From Gottschalkia purinilytica (GTDB lineage: Bacteria > Bacillota > Clostridia > Tissierellales > Gottschalkiaceae), in assembly GCF_001190785.1 (NCBI RefSeq), contig NZ_LGSS01000017.1, positions 1 to 60,455 on the forward strand: a stretch of 60,455 nt of DNA. The letters are read 5' to 3'. A program made the position numbers and the translations under genes. The notes below the pieces were generated by a model. That model saw only the letters and a list, made by a program, of their open reading frames with translations. It had not been told where the DNA came from and did no database searches. Below, piece by piece: positions 33,331 through 42,207 of this stretch (positions are counted from its first letter, which is position 1; each line of letters begins with the position of its first letter).

Positions 33331-34413
33331 CTGATTGCTTTTAAAGAAGGAATAGTAATTAAAATATTAGAATGTGACAAAGAAATATCTTGGATAGAAG
33401 TTAAAATAGATAATAGTATTTCAAGAGCGGTTAACTATAATGAACTTACAGGAAATGTACAAATAGGTGATACTGTTATATTAAATACGACGGCAGTAGA
33501 ATTAAGCTTAGGAACAGGTGGTCAACATTTTGTCATTCACAACAATAGAGTAAAGGAATCTAAACTAGAGGGCAAAGGACACATTATGAAATTAAGATAC
33601 ACACCTATTCAAATGAAATGCTTTGCTGCTGAAGAGCAAGAAAGTCCTTATCATGAGAAAATAAAACAATTTGAGTCTTTAGAAGGTTCTCTTTTTATAG
33701 TAGGAACTCTTCATAGTATGTTAGCTCCAGTTGCAGCTATGATAAAATATATTGATCCATCAGTTAAAATAAATTATATAATGACAGATGCAGGAGCACT
33801 ACCTATACATTTTAGTAAAACAGTAAAAGATTTAAAAGCCAAAGGAATAATAGAAAATACGATTACTGTAGGACATTCTTTTGGAGGAGATATGGAATGT
33901 GTAAATATATATACTGGAATAATTGCATCAAAAGAAGTTCTTAATAGTGATATTACTATTATAACTATGGGTCCAGGTATTGTTGGAACAGATACAAAGT
34001 ATGGGTTTACTGGGATAGAGCAAGGATATATAATTGATGCCATAAATAGTTTAGGAGGAACTAGTATAGCAATTCCTAGAATTAGTTTTGCAGACAAGAG
34101 AGAAAGACATAAAGGAATAAGTCATCATAGCATAACTATACTTAATGAAATAGTTAAGTCTAGGACTAATGTTGTAATGCCAAAGATCAATGATGAAAAT
34201 ATGAAATATCTAAATAAACAAATAACAGATGTTAATTTAGATGATAAACACAGAATCATATATGAAGATGGTGAACAAATAAAAGAAGCACTAAATAAAT
34301 ATAATTTAAAAATTAAAACAATGGGAAGAGGATATGAAGAAGATAAAGAGTTCTTTACTACGTTAGGTGCTGTAGGCAAAAGTGCAATTAATCTTTTAAA
34401 AGATCGTCTATAA
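33331..34413 (+). CDS. DUF3866 family protein, probable CTG start
   Basis: The reading frame is open from 33319 and matches the family from about 33331: ...FKEGIVIKILE, then VNYNELTGNVQIGDTVILNT and TAVELSLGTGGQHFVIHN, well before the first ATG (33586). Between the in-frame stop at 33316 and 33586 there is no ATG, GTG or TTG. CTG at 33331 stands eight bases after GGGGG (33318-33322) and is the likely start, giving 360 residues. The C-terminal part has VGHSFGGDMECVN and GPGIVGTDTKYGFTGIEQG. DUF3866 proteins are of unknown function and have length of about 350. Last plus-strand gene of the steA cluster. Confidence 0.8.
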   Translation: MIAFKEGIVIKILECDKEISWIEVKIDNSISRAVNYNELTGNVQIGDTVILNTTAVELSLGTGGQHFVIHNNRVKESKLEGKGHIMKLRYTPIQMKCFAAEEQESPYHEKIKQFESLEGSLFIVGTLHSMLAPVAAMIKYIDPSVKINYIMTDAGALPIHFSKTVKDLKAKGIIENTITVGHSFGGDMECVNIYTGIIASKEVLNSDITIITMGPGIVGTDTKYGFTGIEQGYIIDAINSLGGTSIAIPRISFADKRERHKGISHHSITILNEIVKSRTNVVMPKINDENMKYLNKQITDVNLDDKHRIIYEDGEQIKEALNKYNLKIKTMGRGYEEDKEFFTTLGAVGKSAINLLKDRL

Positions 34414-34528
34414 TTTCTAAAATAGTAGTATTTGGGCTATACTTTAAGGATAAATTTTCAATAGCCTCTATTACTTCATATGATTTGCCTACAAAATAAA
34501 TTTTATTTTTACTAGTAATTCTTAACAT
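34388..34528 (-). CDS. Small protein of 46 residues, unknown
   Basis: Read directly on the minus strand: ATG at 34526-34528, seven bases after AGGAG (complement of 34536-34540), stop at 34388-34390. Product begins MLRITSKNKIYFVGKSYEVI and ends in TTILEIIDDLLKD. It overlaps the 3' end of the DUF3866 gene by 26 bases in convergent orientation. A proper ribosome site and normal codon use support it, but I do not recognise the family. Confidence 0.6.
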   Translation of the reverse strand: MLRITSKNKIYFVGKSYEVIEAIENLSLKYSPNTTILEIIDDLLKD

Positions 34529-34619
34529 ATAATCATCTCCTAAATGTAATAATAATTATAATGATATGTAAGTTTATGATTGTTTAATAAATATTATTCC
34601 CATTAAGGAGGATTTATTT

Positions 34620-35162
34620 ATGGGATATGAAGAAAAAACTATGAAAAGTGAAAAAATATATGATGGAAAAGTATTATCTTTAAGAATAGATACTGTAGAA
34701 TTGCCTGATAAAAAATATTCTAAAAGAGAAATTATAGAACATCCAGGAGCTGTGGCAGTTATACCTGTTACTGAAGAAGATGAAATAGTACTAGTGAATC
34801 AGTTCAGGAAAGCAGTAGAATCAGAATTATTAGAATTACCAGCTGGAAAGCTTGAACATGGAGAAGAGCCAATACAGTGTGCTGCTAGAGAATTGAAAGA
34901 AGAAACAGGTTATGAAAGTTCTCAATTAGAGTTTGTATCGGAGTTTTATACATCACCAGGATTCTGCAATGAAAAAATATTTTTATATATTGCAAAGGGA
35001 CTTATAGAAGGAGAAGCTACACCTGATGATGGTGAATATATTGATATTAAGAAAATAAAGATAAAAGATTTAGATAAAATAATAGCTGAAGGAAAAATAA
35101 TAGATGCAAAGACTCTAATAGGAGCTTTAACTGTGAAATCTCAATATACAGATTTAAAATAA
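34620..35162 (+). CDS. nudF: NUDIX hydrolase, ADP-ribose pyrophosphatase
   Basis: 180 residues. Nudix box from GKLEHGEEPIQCAARELKEE through TGY (about residues 80-102), with upstream VEHPGAVAVIPV-like IIEHPGAVAVIPV and the NQFRKAVESELLELPA segment typical of ADP-ribose pyrophosphatases. It cleaves ADP-ribose to AMP and ribose 5-phosphate. AAGGAGG precedes ATG. In Bacillus the same gene precedes spoIIM, as here. Confidence 0.93.
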   Translation: MGYEEKTMKSEKIYDGKVLSLRIDTVELPDKKYSKREIIEHPGAVAVIPVTEEDEIVLVNQFRKAVESELLELPAGKLEHGEEPIQCAARELKEETGYESSQLEFVSEFYTSPGFCNEKIFLYIAKGLIEGEATPDDGEYIDIKKIKIKDLDKIIAEGKIIDAKTLIGALTVKSQYTDLK

Positions 35163-35179
35163 GCTTTTAGGAAAGTAAT

Positions 35180-35238
35180 AATATCCCCCTTACGAGCATA
35201 GTAATTGATAAGAGGCTTGTATTAGAAAGGGGGATATT
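35180..35238 (+). promoter_or_regulatory. Long-looped hairpin covering the spoIIM ribosome site
   Basis: AATATCCCCCTT (35180-35191) pairs perfectly over 12 bp with AAGGGGGATATT (35227-35238); the loop is 35 bases. The right arm includes the spoIIM Shine-Dalgarno sequence AAGGGGGA and is followed by TT. It may act as nudF terminator, as a translational block of spoIIM, or both. Confidence 0.65.
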
Positions 35239-35244
35239 TTAATC

Positions 35245-35859
35245 TTGAAAATAACAGAAAATTTGAAAAAACATATAAGAGACAATATAATTCTTTACTT
35301 TATATTAGTTTTGTCACTTATGATAGGAATAGCATCTGGTGCTATAACTATAAATATGTTGAATCCCACACAAAAAAAGGAACTTATAGATTTTCTGAAT
35401 TCTTTTTTTAGAGTATTAAATACCAATATAGATAACTCTGTATTGTTAAAGCATTCACTTGAAAACAATATATATATTTTTTTAATAGTGTTAATTTTAG
35501 GAATAAGTATTATAGGAGGACCTCTTATACTAGGAGTTGTTTTACTAAGAGGATTTATAATAGGTTTTACAGTTGGATTTTTAGTAAAAGAAGTTGGTAT
35601 GAAAGGTGTTTTATTTTCGACTTTAGTAATTGTACCACAAAATATATTTATTATACCGTGGATATTAATAGCATCTGCAATTTCACTTTGTTTTTCACTT
35701 AGAATTATAAAGAACAAATTTAATAAATCTATAAAAATTAACTTATTAAATGAAATGTTACGATATTCTTTTATAATGACGATCTTATCTGTTCTATTAG
35801 TAATAGGAAGTTTTGTGGAGTCATATATTACTCCTATGTTTATGAAACTTTTAAACTAG
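35245..35859 (+). CDS. spoIIM: Stage II sporulation protein M
   Basis: 204 residues from TTG 35245. Five membrane helices with GIASGAITINMLNPTQKKEL after the first, and the core GISIIGGPLILGVVLLRGFI, then IGFTVGFLV and TLVIVPQNIFIIPW. SpoIIM, with SpoIID and SpoIIP, drives septal thinning and engulfment in the mother cell. Translation may be checked by the leader hairpin. Confidence 0.94.
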   Translation: MKITENLKKHIRDNIILYFILVLSLMIGIASGAITINMLNPTQKKELIDFLNSFFRVLNTNIDNSVLLKHSLENNIYIFLIVLILGISIIGGPLILGVVLLRGFIIGFTVGFLVKEVGMKGVLFSTLVIVPQNIFIIPWILIASAISLCFSLRIIKNKFNKSIKINLLNEMLRYSFIMTILSVLLVIGSFVESYITPMFMKLLN

Positions 35860-35954
35860 ATTATAGCTTATTAAACATAAATATATTTAAAATGAAAATA
35901 TGATGTTGTAAATTAATAGGCAATAAATAATAGTTGAAGGATGAGTGAGTTATT

Positions 35955-36176
35955 ATGAAAGTAATATTATCACATATTATAAAAATTTGCTTTGTTCTAA
36001 TAATCATAGGAATAATAATTCCTTATACGATAGACAAGATTTTAGATATTATTATTACACAAAATATTAATAAAATTCCTAAAGGTAACTCAACTTTTGT
36101 TATGTCATATACTATATTAAAAGATAACTTTGAATATTTTTTCAAGAAAATTATCTTACAATATTTATCCTTTTAA
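35955..36176 (+). CDS. Small membrane protein in the yqzK position
   Basis: 73 residues with one hydrophobic segment (about 8-31) and a polar C-terminal part containing NSTFVMSYTI. ATG 35955, with weak GAAGGATGAG upstream. Bacillus has the short gene yqzK at this place between spoIIM and xerD; the sequence similarity I can see is slight, so I call only position. Function unknown. Confidence 0.55.
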   Translation: MKVILSHIIKICFVLIIIGIIIPYTIDKILDIIITQNINKIPKGNSTFVMSYTILKDNFEYFFKKIILQYLSF

Positions 36177-36270
36177 TTATGAGTAGTTTAAAAATAAAGG
36201 AATTTATTAAGATTTGTTGAATAATCTTTTGGAAAGTTAAACTTGTATAAAATATAAAAGGGGAAATTAT

Positions 36271-37158
36271 ATGAATAGCAATATATTTGGATTCGCTAAC
36301 TATCTTGAATCAGAGAAAGAACTATCAACAAATACTATAGAATGCTACATAAGAGACTTGAAACAATTTACTAATTACTTAGAAGATAACAATTTAGCTG
36401 ATATATTAAATGTAAGTAAGACACTTATATTAACATACCTTATGCACTTACAAAAACAAGGAAAGTCTATTTCAACAGTTTCTAGAAATATTGCGTCATT
36501 AAGAAGTTTTTATCAATACATGCTAAATGAAGGGGTTATATCAAAAGATCCTACTATAAATTTACAGTCACCTAAGCAGGAAAAAAAAGTTCCAAACATA
36601 CTAACTCCTAATGAAATAGAGATATTATTAGATCAACCTGATATAAATACTTCAAAAGGTATAAGAGATAAATCTATGCTGGAATTATTATATGCTGCTG
36701 GTATAAGGGTATCAGAACTTATATCGTTGAAAGTTAGTGATGTTAACTTAGATTTAGGATATATATGTTGTTCTAAAAGTAATAGCAATGAAAGGGTAGT
36801 ACCTATAGGTAAAATAGCGGTTGAAATATTAACAATATACATAAATGATCATAGAGATAAGTTTTTAAAGGATAATAATGAAGAATCACTATTCTTAAAT
36901 TATCATGGAAAAAAATTAACAAGACAAGGATTTTGGAAAATTATCAAATCATACACAAAGAAAGCTAATATAGACAAAACAATAACTCCACATACATTGA
37001 GACATTCTTTCGCAGTTCACTTGTTGCAAAATGGAGCAGATTTAAGATCAGTTCAAGAAATGCTAGGACATTCAGACATATCTACTACACAAATATACAC
37101 TTTAGTAACTAAAAATAGAATTAAAGAAGTTTATAAAAAAGCCCATCCGAGAGCATAA
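36271..37158 (+). CDS. xerD: Site-specific tyrosine recombinase XerD
   Basis: 295 residues. N-terminal SAM-like domain (FANYLESEKELSTNTIECY), catalytic domain with Arg in AAGIRVSEL (about 147), HTLRHSFAVHLL (about 241-252), and LGHSDISTTQIYT (about 265-277) with the nucleophilic Tyr. Normal length for XerC/XerD; context between spoIIM and deoB favours XerD of dimer resolution over a mobile-element integrase. Confidence 0.93.
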   Translation: MNSNIFGFANYLESEKELSTNTIECYIRDLKQFTNYLEDNNLADILNVSKTLILTYLMHLQKQGKSISTVSRNIASLRSFYQYMLNEGVISKDPTINLQSPKQEKKVPNILTPNEIEILLDQPDINTSKGIRDKSMLELLYAAGIRVSELISLKVSDVNLDLGYICCSKSNSNERVVPIGKIAVEILTIYINDHRDKFLKDNNEESLFLNYHGKKLTRQGFWKIIKSYTKKANIDKTITPHTLRHSFAVHLLQNGADLRSVQEMLGHSDISTTQIYTLVTKNRIKEVYKKAHPRA

Positions 37159-37182
37159 ATTCCCCTGAGAAGGGGTTTTTTT
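37159..37182 (+). terminator. Terminator after xerD
   Basis: CCCCT (37162-37166) pairs with AGGGG (37171-37175) around a GAGA tetraloop, followed by seven T. Confidence 0.85.
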
Positions 37183-37235
37183 ATATCCATAAGGGTATAA
37201 TATATCTGACATTAATATAGAAAAGAGGGATATAG

Positions 37236-38408
37236 ATGATAAGCAATGTAACTCTTATAGTTTTAGATAGCGTTGGTGTTGGAGAATTACCAGATGCATC
37301 TGAGTATGGTGATGAAGGTAGTAATACAGTAAGCAATATATTAAAAACAGTTAAAAATGTTCAACTCCCTAATCTATCTAAACTTGGATTAGGAAAGATA
37401 GATAGTGTTCATGGATTAGATTCACCTGAAAATGTGATTGGTTGTTATGGCAAGTCGAAAGAAAAGTCAAAAGGAAAAGACACTACGACAGGTCATTGGG
37501 AAATAAGTGGTATTATATTAGATGAACCATTCCCTACTTTTCCCAATGGATTTCCAAGTGAAATTATAAAAAAATTTGAAAAATCAATAAAAACAAAGAT
37601 TTTAGGAAATAAAGTAGCTTCAGGGACTGCTATTATAGAAGAGTTAGGTGAAAAACATATGGAAACAGGATATCCTATAGTTTATACTTCTGCAGATAGT
37701 GTTTTTCAGATTGCTGCTCATGAAGACATAATTCCTTTAAATAGATTATATGAGATATGTAAAATAGCTAGAGAACTATTACAAGGGCAATATGGGGTAG
37801 GAAGAGTTATAGCAAGACCATTTATAGGAGAAAAAGGTAAGTTTACTAGAACTTCGAATAGAAAAGATTTTTCTATAGAACCTATTGGGGAAACTATATT
37901 AGATAAAATTAAATCATCTGAGTATGAAGTTATGGCTGTAGGAAAAATAGAGGATATATTTTCAGGACGTGGAATTACTAAAAGTATGCATACTGAAGAT
38001 AATATGGATGGGGTAGATAAAACTATAGAATTCATGAAGATGCATAAAAAGGGATTAATATTCACAAATCTTGTAGACTTTGATATGAAGTATGGTCACA
38101 GAAATGATCCAGAAAACTATGCTAAAGCATTAGAAGATTTTGATAGAAGATTACCAGAAATAATGAATAATCTAAATAATGATGAGGTTTTAATCATTAC
38201 TGCTGATCATGGTTGTGATCCTACAACAGAAAGTACAGATCATTCTAGAGAATATATTCCTATACTTATCTATGGAGAAAAGATAAAAAAAGATGTTAAT
38301 ATTGGAGTAAGGGAAACATTTGCAGACATAGGAGAAACCATACTAGATTTACTAAGTATAGAAAAACTAAAAAACGGAACTAGTTTTTCAAAAAAAATTT
38401 TAAAGTAA
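37236..38408 (+). CDS. deoB: Phosphopentomutase
   Basis: 390 residues. Metalloenzyme of the alkaline phosphatase superfamily: [20 protein letters not shown] at the start, [12 protein letters not shown] (about 86-97), and [19 protein letters not shown] (about 324-342). It interconverts ribose/deoxyribose 1- and 5-phosphates. First of three genes for nucleoside salvage. Confidence 0.97.
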   Translation: MISNVTLIVLDSVGVGELPDASEYGDEGSNTVSNILKTVKNVQLPNLSKLGLGKIDSVHGLDSPENVIGCYGKSKEKSKGKDTTTGHWEISGIILDEPFPTFPNGFPSEIIKKFEKSIKTKILGNKVASGTAIIEELGEKHMETGYPIVYTSADSVFQIAAHEDIIPLNRLYEICKIARELLQGQYGVGRVIARPFIGEKGKFTRTSNRKDFSIEPIGETILDKIKSSEYEVMAVGKIEDIFSGRGITKSMHTEDNMDGVDKTIEFMKMHKKGLIFTNLVDFDMKYGHRNDPENYAKALEDFDRRLPEIMNNLNNDEVLIITADHGCDPTTESTDHSREYIPILIYGEKIKKDVNIGVRETFADIGETILDLLSIEKLKNGTSFSKKILK

Positions 38409-38420
38409 GGAGGAAAGTTA

Positions 38421-39239
38421 GTGGATCTAATAAAAAACATTAATGAGACTACTGAATTTTTAAATAAAAAGCTAGAAACTATTCCAGATATAGCTTTAAT
38501 ATTAGGATCTGGATTGGGTTCATTAGCAGATGAAATTAAAGATTGTGTAAAAATAAAGTATAAGGATATTCCGAATTTTCCAACTTCAACTGTAGAAGGA
38601 CATGCAGGTCAGCTAGTTTTTGGAAAAATAAATGATAAAGATGTAATGGCAATGCAGGGAAGGTTTCATTATTATGAAGGATACACTTTAGAGGAAGTAA
38701 CTTTTCCAATTAGAATAATGAAATCTTTAGGTATAAAAAAATTAGTAGTTACTAATGCAGCTGGTAGTGCAAATAGAGACTTCTCTCCTGGAGATTTGAT
38801 GATAATAAGAGACCATATAAATCTTTCTTTTAGAAATCCTCTAATAGGAAAAAACTATGATGAATTAGGTACAAGATTTCCTGATATGTCACAAGCATAT
38901 GATAAAGATTTAATTAAAATAGCTATGGAATCTGGAAAAAAGCTCAAAATAGATTTGAAAGAAGGAGTATACACTTGGGTAACTGGTCCAAGTTATGAGA
39001 CGCCTTCTGAAGTTAAAATGATGAGACTATTAGGTATTGATGCAATAGGAATGTCAACAGTACCAGAAGTAATAGTTGCAAGACATAGTAATATGAAGGT
39101 ATTAGGAATATCATGTATAACAAATATGGCTTCAGGAATATTAGATCAACCATTAGATCATAATGAAGTTATAGAGACATCAAATAAGGTAAAGAATGAC
39201 TTTATAAGACTCGTTAAAGAGATAATAAGAAATATCTAA
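38421..39239 (+). CDS. punA: Purine nucleoside phosphorylase
   Basis: 272 residues from GTG behind AAGGAGG. LILGSGLGSLADEI (about 26-39), GHAGQLVFG, GRFHYYEGY (about 82-90), and VTNAAGSANRDFSPGDLM. The trimeric PNP family splits purine nucleosides with phosphate; product ribose 1-phosphate is the DeoB substrate. Confidence 0.96.
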   Translation: MDLIKNINETTEFLNKKLETIPDIALILGSGLGSLADEIKDCVKIKYKDIPNFPTSTVEGHAGQLVFGKINDKDVMAMQGRFHYYEGYTLEEVTFPIRIMKSLGIKKLVVTNAAGSANRDFSPGDLMIIRDHINLSFRNPLIGKNYDELGTRFPDMSQAYDKDLIKIAMESGKKLKIDLKEGVYTWVTGPSYETPSEVKMMRLLGIDAIGMSTVPEVIVARHSNMKVLGISCITNMASGILDQPLDHNEVIETSNKVKNDFIRLVKEIIRNI

Positions 39240-39286
39240 GCTTTAATTATACACTTAGTAAAATAAAAAAAGGGGTATATATTAAA

Positions 39287-40612
39287 ATGAGAATGTATGA
39301 TATTATTCAAAAAAAGAGAGATGGGATAGAACTTACAAAAGAAGAGATTACTTATTTTGTAGATGGATATACTAGAGAAATAATACCTGATTATCAGATG
39401 TCAGCTTTATTTATGGCAATATATATGCGTGGTATGAGTAAAAGAGAAACATCTGATCTAACTAGAGCTATGATAGACACTGGAGAAATAGTTGATTTAT
39501 CTTTTATAAAAGGAGCTAAAGTTGACAAACACAGTACAGGAGGAGTTGGAGATAAGACAACACTTGTATTAGGACCAATGATAGCAGCATGTGGATTACC
39601 TTTTGCAAAAATGTCAGGAAGAGGACTTGGTCATACTGGAGGAACTTTAGATAAACTAGACTCAATACGAGGGTTTAATACGGAATTATCAAAAGAAGAT
39701 TTTATTAGAATTATTAATAAGACAAATATATGTATATGTAGTCAAAGTGCTAATATTGCTCCAGCAGATAAAAAATTTTATGCATTAAGAGATGTGACTG
39801 CAACAGTAGATAATATGTCGCTTATTGCTAGCAGTGTTATGAGTAAGAAATTGTCTTTACAATCAGATGCTATAGTACTTGATGTTAAAGTAGGAAATGG
39901 GGCATTTATGAAAGATTTAGATAGTGCATTTGAATTATCTAAACAAATGGTAGACATTGGAGAAAGTTTCGGAAGAAAGACAGTTTGCATGGTAACAGAT
40001 ATGAATGAACCACTAGGATATGCTGTTGGAAATGCTCTTGAGGTAAAAGAAGCTATAGATACTCTTAAAAACAAAGGACCAAGTGACCTTGTAGAGTTAT
40101 CTTTAGAACTTGGGTCAATGTTACTTTTATTGGGAAATAAAGTTAAGAGCATTGATGAAGGTAAAGATATGTTAAAAGAAGTAATATCAAATGGAAAAGC
40201 TTTTGATAAATTAAAAGAACTTGTAGAATCTCAAGGTGGAGATATAAGTTATATAGAAGACACGTCTAAATTTTCTTCTTCTTCCCATATTGTTGAACTT
40301 ATTAGTGACGAAGATGGTTATATTAAAGAAATAATTGCTGAAGAAGTAGGAAAATGTGCTTTAGGGATTGGTGCTGGAAGAGAAACAAAAGACAGTAAAA
40401 TAGATTTATCTGCTGGAATTGTTCTTAATAAAAAAGTAGATGATAAAGTAAGTAAGGGAGATATATTGGCTTATATTCATGGGAATGATTTGGATAAAAT
40501 AGAGTCTATAGCTTCAAGGCTTAAAGATAGTTTTAAAATTGGAGAAAAGAATAAACAAAATAAAAAGCTAATTTATGGAATTGTTGAGAATAATAATATA
40601 ATTACCTATTAA
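39287..40612 (+). CDS. pdp: Pyrimidine-nucleoside phosphorylase
   Basis: 441 residues. MRMYDIIQKKRDG start, KHSTGGVGDKTTL (about 81-93), KMSGRGLGHTGGTLDKLDSI (about 109-128), and the C-terminal PYNP domain. It splits uridine, thymidine and deoxyuridine. Completes the deoB-punA-pdp salvage set. Confidence 0.96.
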   Translation: MRMYDIIQKKRDGIELTKEEITYFVDGYTREIIPDYQMSALFMAIYMRGMSKRETSDLTRAMIDTGEIVDLSFIKGAKVDKHSTGGVGDKTTLVLGPMIAACGLPFAKMSGRGLGHTGGTLDKLDSIRGFNTELSKEDFIRIINKTNICICSQSANIAPADKKFYALRDVTATVDNMSLIASSVMSKKLSLQSDAIVLDVKVGNGAFMKDLDSAFELSKQMVDIGESFGRKTVCMVTDMNEPLGYAVGNALEVKEAIDTLKNKGPSDLVELSLELGSMLLLLGNKVKSIDEGKDMLKEVISNGKAFDKLKELVESQGGDISYIEDTSKFSSSSHIVELISDEDGYIKEIIAEEVGKCALGIGAGRETKDSKIDLSAGIVLNKKVDDKVSKGDILAYIHGNDLDKIESIASRLKDSFKIGEKNKQNKKLIYGIVENNNIITY

Positions 40613-40637
40613 AATAAATATATATAATTAATTGCTT

Positions 40638-40672
40638 AAAAAGGAGATTAGTATAATTAATCTCCTTTTTTT
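40638..40672 (+). terminator. Terminator after pdp
   Basis: A perfect 13-bp stem, 40638-40650 with 40658-40670 (AAGGAGATTA/TAATCTCCTT), running into T residues. Confidence 0.9.
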
Positions 40673-40743
40673 GTAATTAATAATTTGAATAACTTAAATA
40701 TTTGATGGTTAACATAAAAATAAGTATTGAAAGGAGGTTTAAA

Positions 40744-41934
40744 ATGAAATTAGCTAAAAAATATAATATAATAATAACTTTAATTATCTGCTTAAGTTTA
40801 ATAGGAACATCTTTATCTAGCTTTGCATTTGCTATAGAAGAAGATGTGCTAAAAGAAGGATTTGATATAGATGCAAAATCAGCAATACTTATAGACTCAA
40901 AAACAGGAGAAGTACTTTATGAAAAAAATACACATGAAAAGCTACCACCAGCTAGCATAACAAAAATCATGCTTTTATTATTGACTATGGAAGCTTTAGA
41001 AAGTAATAAAATAAAGCTTGATGATAAAGTAGTCGTAAGTTCTAATGCATCTAAAATGGGTGGAAGTCAAGTATTTCTGGAAGAAGGGGAAACTCAGACA
41101 GTTGAAGAACTTATAACAGCTATATCTTTAAGATCTGCTAATGATGCTTCAGTTGCATTAGCAGAGCATTTAAGTGGAAGTATAGAATTATTTGTTAAGC
41201 AAATGAATGAAAAAGCAAAAAAAATAGGAATGAAAAATACAAATTTTAAAAATACAACAGGATTACCTGATAAAGATCATTATTCTACTGCATATGATAT
41301 AAGTATAATGTCAAAAGAGTTATTAAAATATCCTAAAATACATGAATGGTTATCTACATGGATGGGTGAAATTAAAGTAGGAAAAAAGAAAGATATCACT
41401 CAAAGCTTAGTAAATACTAATAATTTAATTAGATTTTATCAAGGAGCAAATGGAATAAAGACAGGATATACTGGAGAAGCAGGATATTGTTTATCTGCAT
41501 CAGCAAAAAAAGGAAATCTGACACTAATTTCAGTCGTATTAGGTTCTAGTACAAGTAAAACAAGATTTAACGAAACAAAGAAACTTCTAGACTATGGATT
41601 TGCTACTTATGATTCTATAGATATATCTAGAAAAGGAGAAGTAGTAAAAGTATTGCCTGTTTCAAAAGGAAAAGAGAAAGAAGTTAAAGTTATAGTAAAG
41701 GATAATTTAAGTATATTAACTAAAAAAGGCGAGAACAAAAAAGTAGAAAAAACTATGGATATTCCTGAATATATTAATGCTCCAATGGTAAAAAACCAAA
41801 AAGTTGGAGAATTAATTATAAAGATAGATGGAAAAGAAGTAGGAAGAAGTAATTTAGTTTTAAGTGACAATGTTGAGAAGGCTTCTTTTGTAAATATGCT
41901 AAGAGATAATTTTGGAAAGTTGACTGGATATTAG
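40744..41934 (+). CDS. dacF: D-alanyl-D-alanine carboxypeptidase DacF-like
   Basis: 396 residues from ATG 40744 after AAAGGAGG (an upstream ATG in frame at 40702 lacks a site). Signal peptide to about residue 30. S11 peptidase motifs SITK (in PPASITKIM, about 71), SAND (about 132) and KTG (in IKTGYTG, about 239), plus the PBP5 C-terminal beta domain. It trims peptidoglycan stem peptides. In Bacillus dacF precedes spoIIAA-AB-sigF; here that operon is absent and a terminator follows. Confidence 0.92.
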   Translation: MKLAKKYNIIITLIICLSLIGTSLSSFAFAIEEDVLKEGFDIDAKSAILIDSKTGEVLYEKNTHEKLPPASITKIMLLLLTMEALESNKIKLDDKVVVSSNASKMGGSQVFLEEGETQTVEELITAISLRSANDASVALAEHLSGSIELFVKQMNEKAKKIGMKNTNFKNTTGLPDKDHYSTAYDISIMSKELLKYPKIHEWLSTWMGEIKVGKKKDITQSLVNTNNLIRFYQGANGIKTGYTGEAGYCLSASAKKGNLTLISVVLGSSTSKTRFNETKKLLDYGFATYDSIDISRKGEVVKVLPVSKGKEKEVKVIVKDNLSILTKKGENKKVEKTMDIPEYINAPMVKNQKVGELIIKIDGKEVGRSNLVLSDNVEKASFVNMLRDNFGKLTGY

Positions 41935-41954
41935 CAATTAAAATAATAATAAAG

Positions 41955-41992
41955 CTAGATATATAAATTATTTATATATCTAGTTTTTATTT
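41955..41992 (+). terminator. Terminator after dacF
   Basis: CTAGATATATAAA (41955-41967) pairs with TTTATATATCTAG (41971-41983), then T-rich. The next 215 bases to the M50 gene are AT-rich with no gene seen. Confidence 0.85.
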
Positions 41993-42207
41993 TACCTAAA
42001 AACATTGTAATATAAAAATAATGAATTTATTAATTCATATAAACTTTATATTAATATTAAAGTTAGTCTTTAAAATTATAATTAAATATTTTAAATAAAA
42101 TATAAAAAAATAATAAATTTGATTTGTTTAATATTCTTACAAATTAAGATATAATAAGTATTATATTATTAAAATAACAAAATATATTAAAATGGAGTGA
42201 AAATTAG

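Noticed and set aside
33586-34413. DUF3866 gene starting at ATG 33586
   Set aside because: It would drop a conserved N-terminal domain that is plainly encoded upstream in frame.
36271-37158. Integrase of a mobile element
   Set aside because: Context (spoIIM, deoB) and sequence fit housekeeping XerD; no element ends nearby.
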